This document shows, piece after piece, positions 8,414 through 12,317 of a DNA stretch of 12,317 nucleotides. The stretch is taken from NCBI GenBank assembly GCA_024763135.1, contig JANTGD010000067.1, forward strand, positions 1 to 12,317, given 5' to 3'. Under the pieces are notes generated by a model that saw only the letters and a list, made by a program, of their open reading frames with translations, had not been told where the DNA came from and did no database searches. Source of the DNA: Thiotrichales bacterium. Its GTDB lineage: Bacteria > Pseudomonadota > Gammaproteobacteria > UWMA-0217. Every line of letters begins with the position of its first letter. Position 1 is the stretch's first letter. A program made the position numbers and the translations under genes.

Positions 8414-8911
8414 ATGTCCAACCCAGCATCATCCGAGCTGCAAGCCGAAGCGCTCAGTTTCAGAGACCGATTTAAAACGGTCGTGCTCGCCACCTGCGAC
8501 GTCAATGCCGAGCCCCATGCGAGCTATGCGCCTTTTATTGTTGACCAGTCCGGGGCATTTTATATCTTTGTCAGCGAACTGGCTCCGCACACCTGCAACC
8601 TCTTAAGCAACCCCCGCGCCAGTCTGCTATTGATCGACGCAGAAGCCCAGAGCACCAACCTCTTCGCACGCCAGCGGCTCAGCCTCACTTGCCGGGCGGC
8701 ACAGATTTCTCGCAATACCCCCCATTGGTCAGAGATCCTGGATCGCATGTTTGAGGCGCATGGGAAAACCGTTGAACTACTACGCACATTGCCAGACTTC
8801 CACTTGTACCGGCTGGATGTTACAACCGGTGATTACATCAAAGGTTTTGGACAGGCCTACCGAGTGACCGGGAACTCGCTCAACGTCCAAAGTGAACCCC
8901 GGCGGCGCTAA
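8414..8911 (+). CDS. HugZ/HutZ-like haem-utilisation protein (pyridoxamine-phosphate-oxidase-like split barrel)
   Basis: This 165-residue protein carries the signature stretches of the HugZ/HutZ group: VLATCDVNAEPHASYAPF (24-41), FARQRLSL (84-91), VELLRTLPDFHLYRL (120-134) and GFGQAYRV (144-151). The fold is an FMN-binding split barrel, reused for haem in this group. Members degrade or bind haem for iron acquisition; they act in the cytoplasm as dimers. In V. cholerae HutZ a C-terminal His is the haem ligand. Here no His occurs after residue 130 and the tail is NSLNVQSEPRRR, so haem degradation is not assured and a flavin or haem-storage role is possible. The gene stands alone, 159 bp after kbp and 112 bp before the dihydroorotase gene. 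No Fur box and no clear Shine-Dalgarno were seen before the ATG. Confidence 0.8.
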   Translation: MSNPASSELQAEALSFRDRFKTVVLATCDVNAEPHASYAPFIVDQSGAFYIFVSELAPHTCNLLSNPRASLLLIDAEAQSTNLFARQRLSLTCRAAQISRNTPHWSEILDRMFEAHGKTVELLRTLPDFHLYRLDVTTGDYIKGFGQAYRVTGNSLNVQSEPRRR

Positions 8912-9023
8912 TATCCTTGCGATATGCGTTCTTTGCGTGCCCGCCATGCCTTTAAGTTGTCCTGCAAATCAGCCATACTGCTCAATTGCCTGACTCCGCA
9001 AAACCACAGCCTGAGTAACTCCC
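8912..9023. other. Short intergenic region before the dihydroorotase gene
   Basis: No gene is visible. The stretch ends in CTGAGTAACTCCC just before the ATG of the dihydroorotase gene, similar to the GAGTAACTC just before kbp. I see no terminator and no convincing -35/-10 pair. Confidence 0.3.
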
Positions 9024-10358
9024 ATGGACCTACTGATCAAGAATGCACGCATTGTTAATGAAGACAAGGTCTATGAAAACGACCTGCGTATCCGGCATGG
9101 CCGGATTGAACACATCGGCAATGATCTAGACGCCAGTAAACACGACCAGATCATCGATGCCTCCGGCTTGGTATTATTGCCGGGCATGATTGATGACCAA
9201 GTGCATTTTCGGGATCCGGGAATGACCCACAAGGCAGATCTCGCCACCGAATCGGCAGCTGCGGTCGCTGGTGGGATTACTTCGTTTATGGATATGCCCA
9301 ATACCATCCCCAATGTTCTGACTTCCGAGGTCCTGGAAGAAAAATATGCGCTGGCTGCCCACAAAGCGCATGCCAACTATTCGTTTTACCTGGGGGCGGC
9401 GAACAACAATCTGCAGGAGATTCAGCGCCTAGACCCTTATGCTGCTTGCGGCATTAAGGTATTCATGGGGGCCTCGACCGGGAATATGCTCGTCGACGAT
9501 CCAAAAACACTTGAAGGTATCTTTCGCGATGCACCGATTCTGGTCGCCACACATTGCGAGGATACCCCCATGATCAAAGCCAACGAAGCTACCGCAAGAG
9601 AGAAATACGGTGAGAACGTCCCCATCTCCGAGCACCCGAATATCCGCTCCGAAGCGGCCTGCGTCAAATCTTCCACACTGGCATTGGATTTAGCTCGGCG
9701 TTATAACACCCGCCTGCATGTTCTGCACATATCCACCGCAACCGAGGCCAACTTCTTTCAACCCGGCCCCGTCGGTAATAAACGCATTACCGCCGAAGCC
9801 TGTGTGCATTTTCTCCATTTCAATGCGGATGACTACGCGCGACTGGGCACACTCATCAAATGCAACCCTGCCATTAAAACAGCCGAAGACCAGGCCGGTA
9901 TTATCCAGGCCTTGCTTGAAGACCGACTCGACGTCATCGGCACCGATCATGCTCCTCATACGCTGGAAGAAAAACACAACCGTTACTTTGAGGCGCCTTC
10001 GGGACTTCCCTTGGTGCAGTACGCTCTGCTCGTACTACTGGAAAAGTATCACCAAGGGCTATTTACTCTGCCCTTTATTGTGCGTAAAACCAGCCACGCA
10101 GTTGCTGACTGTTTTCAGATTGCGGAACGGGGGTATATCCGGGAAGGGTATTGGGCAGATCTGGTCCTTGTCGACCTGAATGATGAAACGCTCGCGAGCA
10201 ATGATGCCGTCATTTCCAAATGTGGCTGGACCCCTTTCGCAGGGGAAGTGTTCAACTCCCGTATCCACACCACCATCGTATCAGGACAGATCGCCTACCA
10301 AAATGGCTTGGTGACGCCCGGAGTACGCGGCCAGCGCCTGGAGTTTCTGCGGGGCTAG
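9024..10358 (+). CDS. pyrC: Dihydroorotase, class I type
   Basis: This 444-residue amidohydrolase is expected to close N-carbamoyl-aspartate to dihydroorotate in pyrimidine synthesis, in the cytoplasm. Visible signatures are DDQVHFRDPG (57-66), MPNT (91-94), GIKVFMGAS (143-151, with Lys145 in the place of a carboxylated lysine), THCED (176-180), LHISTA (234-239) and GTDHAPH (306-312). The expected metal and catalytic residues are therefore His61, Lys145, His177, His235 and Asp308. In most dihydroorotases the first motif is HxH; here the first His is Gln59. From memory, a QVH form exists in part of the family (for example in Bacteroidetes), so the gene is read as intact and active. Length fits class I enzymes (about 420-450). 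The stop codon TAG lies inside the CTAG that begins the repeat element at 10355. No other pyr gene is in the window. Confidence 0.9.
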   Translation: MDLLIKNARIVNEDKVYENDLRIRHGRIEHIGNDLDASKHDQIIDASGLVLLPGMIDDQVHFRDPGMTHKADLATESAAAVAGGITSFMDMPNTIPNVLTSEVLEEKYALAAHKAHANYSFYLGAANNNLQEIQRLDPYAACGIKVFMGASTGNMLVDDPKTLEGIFRDAPILVATHCEDTPMIKANEATAREKYGENVPISEHPNIRSEAACVKSSTLALDLARRYNTRLHVLHISTATEANFFQPGPVGNKRITAEACVHFLHFNADDYARLGTLIKCNPAIKTAEDQAGIIQALLEDRLDVIGTDHAPHTLEEKHNRYFEAPSGLPLVQYALLVLLEKYHQGLFTLPFIVRKTSHAVADCFQIAERGYIREGYWADLVLVDLNDETLASNDAVISKCGWTPFAGEVFNSRIHTTIVSGQIAYQNGLVTPGVRGQRLEFLRG

Positions 10359-10623
10359 TACATCGTCTGGCTTAAAATAACGGACTCAGCGCTTTTATAG
10401 CGCTGCACATCAAGGCGCAGTGCGCAGACAATGGCAGCGTCCTTGGCAAGCACTGCAACACCGAGGCGTAGCATCACAGAATCGCCCGAAGGGTTGTCCT
10501 GTCTGCAGCCCTGGCGTCGTTGCACTCCTTGGAAAGGGAACAACCATTCCCTGCGAAGGGCGCCTACCCGGGAATGCAGATAGGACAACTGAGTCCGTTA
10601 ATTTAAACTGGACGATGTGCTAG
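10355..10623. repeat. MITE-like element, copy 1, full length with terminal inverted repeats
   Basis: This 269-bp non-coding element starts and ends in CTAG. Its outer 35 bp (10355-10389 and 10589-10623) form imperfect inverted repeats, 30 of 35 positions identical, both carrying ACATCGTC and TAACGGACTCAG. The left half carries a hairpin of two AGCGCT blocks around TTTAT (10388-10404). The right half has its own nested inverted repeats. The outer CTAG could be a target-site duplication of YTAR type (IS5 group), or part of the ends. It contains the stop codons of pyrC (TAG at 10356-10358) and of the convergent SUMF1-like gene (CTA at 10620-10622). No transposase lies in the window. The left 136 bp are shared with the copy at 12098-12233. 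Confidence 0.8.
10493..10589. repeat. Nested inverted repeats in the right half of copy 1
   Basis: GTTGTCCTGTCTGCA (10493-10507) pairs with TGCAGATAGGACAAC (10575-10589), 14 of 15 positions. Between them lies a small hairpin, GGGAA and TTCCC around CAACCA (10536-10551). These sit to the right of the segment shared with copy 2, so the right half of copy 1 is a distinct module. Its transcript could fold into a long branched hairpin. It may help stop transcription from the convergent genes, but no T-run marks an intrinsic terminator. Confidence 0.6.
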
Positions 10624-11516
10624 GGCTCCAGCTCTCTGACGAGCCGAAACCCCAGATTCACATCTAATTCATCGCGCAGGCGTGGAAACCGGGCGGCATT
10701 CCGAGCTTTAATCGCAGCATCGAACCAAGAACCACCTTTGGTCACGATCCAATCACTGTGTTTATCAAGGTCACGACCATCCCGGCGACTCAACGCATGT
10801 GACCGCGTCCAGGGACTGCTGGTCAACTCCCAAACATTGCCATTGACTTCGTGTAATCCCCAAATATTCGGCGGTTTACTGCCCACGGGCAGTGCTTTGG
10901 GTAACGGGAGACAACGGGGCATGAACCAACGCCGCTTTTGCTTGAGCTCTGCATAGGGAAAGGCTGCGTTGAAATGTACTTCCCGACAACTCACGATGTC
11001 ACCAAATGCAAAGGCAGCTCGAGTTCCGGCACGCGCGGCATACTCCCACTCTGCTTCCGTGGGTAGCCGATAGCGCGCCCCTGTTTTTTTACTGAGCCAC
11101 CTTGCATAGGCTTGCGCATCCCGTAAACGCACGTTGATCATTGGATAGGCGCCATGCGCGCGAATCAACCCGCGCATGGGCCTCCAGCCAGTCTCTTTGG
11201 CAAAACGGTCGAAGGCTTCTGCCGTGACGGTATACCGGCCCATGGCAAACGGCTGCGACAATCCCACGTAGTGCAAGGGCCCTTCTTCCGGAGAAAACCC
11301 GAATTCATTGCTCGGTGAGCCCATTTCGAACAAGCCCGCGGGAATAACAGCCATAGGTCCTGCCTGCGCGTCCTCATACAAAAAGTAGTCATTAATTTCA
11401 ATGCTCAACCCCATTTGAGCGGCGGCATCGCGCTGTAGCGCCTGGAGTGCCTCTTTACTCATTTCGTGTACAAAGGGTAGATCGCTGCGTATCCTGCTGG
11501 CTTCTAATTCGGGCAT
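10620..11516 (-). CDS. SUMF1/FGE-sulfatase domain protein lacking FGE cysteines
   Basis: This 298-residue protein carries a formylglycine-generating-enzyme fold (about 55-296): IPAGLFEMGS (58-67), MGRYTVTAEAF (92-102), YRLPTEAEWEYAARAG (149-164), NIWGLHEVNGNVWEL (217-231), VTKGGSWFD (258-266) and NLGFRLVRE (287-295). In true formylglycine-generating enzymes, the GGSW block is followed by two catalytic Cys. Here it reads WFDAAIKARNAAR with none; the protein has only Cys177 and Cys202. It therefore should not oxidise sulfatases and belongs with the many non-FGE SUMF1 proteins, whose roles vary (binding, assembly, other chemistry). There is no signal peptide, so it is probably cytoplasmic. The start is placed at the ATG at 11516. 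A TTG at 11543 in the same frame would add nine residues; neither has a good ribosome binding site. The stop TAG falls within copy 1 of the repeat. Confidence 0.82.
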   Translation of the reverse strand: MPELEASRIRSDLPFVHEMSKEALQALQRDAAAQMGLSIEINDYFLYEDAQAGPMAVIPAGLFEMGSPSNEFGFSPEEGPLHYVGLSQPFAMGRYTVTAEAFDRFAKETGWRPMRGLIRAHGAYPMINVRLRDAQAYARWLSKKTGARYRLPTEAEWEYAARAGTRAAFAFGDIVSCREVHFNAAFPYAELKQKRRWFMPRCLPLPKALPVGSKPPNIWGLHEVNGNVWELTSSPWTRSHALSRRDGRDLDKHSDWIVTKGGSWFDAAIKARNAARFPRLRDELDVNLGFRLVRELEP

Positions 11517-11719
11517 AAAGGCTGTTTTCGAGGTTTCGGTCAAGCAATGGGCTGCGAAAAAGATAAGCTACGCTACTGCCGGATGCAATACTTCCATTGG
11601 CCACGGCAAAACCTGCGTGTTGCATAAAAATGGCGAACAGGGTCGCGTCAAATTTTGGACCTAATTCCTCGCCCTCTTCAGTACCATCTGGCACGCTCAC
11701 ATCTCATCCCGAACACCGC
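11517..11719. other. Divergent intergenic region
   Basis: This stretch lies between the SUMF1-like gene (- strand) and the small conserved gene (+ strand), so promoters for both should be here. I cannot pick a convincing -35/-10 pair. A GTG-started - strand frame of 81 codons (11700 to 11455) runs through it into the SUMF1-like gene in another frame; see the findings. Confidence 0.3.
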
Positions 11720-12052
11720 ATGAGCATGAAAAGAGTCAAAGATCTACTCCACACATGGCAAGCTGAATCCGAACAATCGTCGATCCGCCATCCGATGACC
11801 ATCAACCTCTCTCGCGAGCATATTGCCAAATTAAATGCCCTCCAGGAGATGTTTCCCGGAGTGACACTGGAAGCGCTGCTGCAAGACCTCCTATCCGCCA
11901 GCTTGACGGAAATTGAAGCCAGCATGCCGTATGTCCCGGGCAATAATGTCATCAGCGAGGACGAACTGGGTGATCCGGTTTTCGAAGATATAGGCCCCTT
12001 TCCAATGTACCATCAGTTAACAAAAAAACACCTCGGCAACCTGGATAGCTAA
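11720..12052 (+). CDS. Small conserved protein, 'pilin assembly / type 1 pili tip component' type
   Basis: This 110-residue soluble protein begins MSMKRVKDLLHTW. It has a central helical block (REHIAKLNALQEMFPGVTLEA in part, then LLQDLLSASLTEIEASMPYVPG) and ends ISEDELGDPVFEDIGPFP followed by LTKKHLGNL. It resembles a small gammaproteobacterial protein (Pseudomonas, Marinobacter and relatives) that databases often name pilin assembly protein or type 1 pili tip component. I know of no firm experimental basis for that name. The strong helical centre with INLSREHIAKLNALQEMFPG resembles a ribbon-helix-helix-like fold (beta strand plus two helices), which would suggest DNA or protein binding; this is inference. 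An in-frame extension reaches back to 11597 but is low-complexity and overlaps the promoter region. The first two Met codons (11720, 11726) are equally possible starts; neither has a clear ribosome binding site. Confidence 0.75.
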   Translation: MSMKRVKDLLHTWQAESEQSSIRHPMTINLSREHIAKLNALQEMFPGVTLEALLQDLLSASLTEIEASMPYVPGNNVISEDELGDPVFEDIGPFPMYHQLTKKHLGNLDS

Positions 12053-12097
12053 CGCGAGTACTCCAACAAGCGCGTTCTTACGGATACAGAGCGATCG
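12053..12097. other. Short spacer between the small conserved gene and repeat copy 2
   Basis: This is where the second terminus of repeat copy 2 would be expected. I see no copy of the ACATCGTC or TAACGGACT end motifs here. A CTAA at the gene's stop codon is compatible with a YTAR target, but this is too short to mean much. Confidence 0.3.
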
Positions 12098-12233
12098 TTC
12101 GGGCGCTTCTATGATGCCGCGCCTGTGTGTTGCAGTGTTTGCCAAGGACGCTGCCATTGCCAGCGCACTGCGCCTTTAGGCGCAGCATCACAAAAGCGCT
12201 CAGTCTGTCATTTTAAGCTAGACGATGTACTAG
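12098..12233 (-). repeat. MITE-like element, copy 2, one-ended, opposite orientation
   Basis: Read on the - strand from the CTAG at 12233-12230, this segment aligns without gaps to 10355-10490 of copy 1; I count 116 of 136 positions identical. Both contain GGCGCAGTGCGC, CAATGGCAGCGTCCTTGGCA and CACTGCAACAC. Beyond 12098 the similarity fades and no second terminal inverted repeat is found, so this copy is truncated or belongs to a shorter family. A strong local hairpin, CTGCGCC and GGCGCAG around TTTA (12168-12185), is present here; in copy 1 the same place is altered but a neighbouring hairpin (10388-10404) exists instead. Confidence 0.8.
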
Positions 12234-12317
12234 TACACCGCCAAGCCCAAACTGTCTGTATCAGTGAGTCATCAAGGGGTTAGATGTGGTTTTGTTTTTA
12301 TGAATCATAGTGGTCCT
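12234..12317. other. Right-end non-coding stretch
   Basis: No gene, RNA or repeat could be recognised. The last part is T-rich on the + strand and may lead into a gene beyond the window. Confidence 0.3.

Noticed and set aside
10355..10623. Frames in repeat copy 1 on both strands (about 67-77 codons).
   Set aside because: They run through inverted repeats, have no ribosome binding site and are not preserved in copy 2.
11597..11719. N-terminal extension of the small conserved protein back to 11597.
   Set aside because: The extra 41 residues are low-complexity and unlike the conserved part, and they would consume the divergent promoter region.
10355..12233. CRISPR array or REP/RAYT element as an explanation of the repeats.
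   Set aside because: There are no regularly spaced short repeats, and the ends are long terminal inverted repeats with CTAG, not the GTAG-plus-short-hairpin form of REP elements.

Overview
The window looks like chromosomal DNA from a gammaproteobacterium, probably of the Pseudomonadales/Oceanospirillales side. The reasons are a FimV-type pilus hub protein, an E. coli-like Kbp (YgaU) protein, a HugZ/HutZ-type haem-utilisation protein and a small protein of the type found in Pseudomonas and Marinobacter as 'pilin assembly / type 1 pili tip component'. No rRNA, tRNA, CRISPR array, phage gene or transposase gene was found. This assignment rests on protein families recognised by eye, with no database search.

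Left part (1-4080): an ATM1/HMT1-type ABC exporter on the + strand ends 19 bp before the end of a convergent gene on the - strand. That second gene encodes a large polytopic membrane protein with a GT-C-like N-terminus and a repeat-like C-terminus. Its promoter can be read at 4052-4079 and fixes the start at 4012. Middle part (4081-8911): fimV is read divergently from its own promoter. It is followed by a two-gene unit, a DUF937 protein and Kbp (BON plus LysM) 17 bp apart, and then by a HugZ-like flavin/haem-binding split-barrel protein. Right part (9024-12317): a class I dihydroorotase, a - strand SUMF1-domain protein that lacks the formylglycine-generating cysteines, and a 110-residue conserved protein on the + strand.

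The most notable structure is a pair of short intergenic repeats without coding capacity. The first (10355-10623) has 35-bp imperfect terminal inverted repeats, begins and ends in CTAG, and supplies the stop codon of both genes that converge on it. The second (12098-12233, opposite orientation) matches the first 136 bp of the first copy with no gap at about 85% identity, but I see no second terminus. The two inverted copies bracket the SUMF1-like gene and the small conserved gene. This resembles a MITE-like family, possibly mobilised by an IS5-type transposase because the target would be YTAR. The rest of the window reads as ordinary core and envelope genes. I see two LysM-type proteins of the envelope or cytoplasm (FimV, Kbp) close together, but no clear novel multi-gene system.
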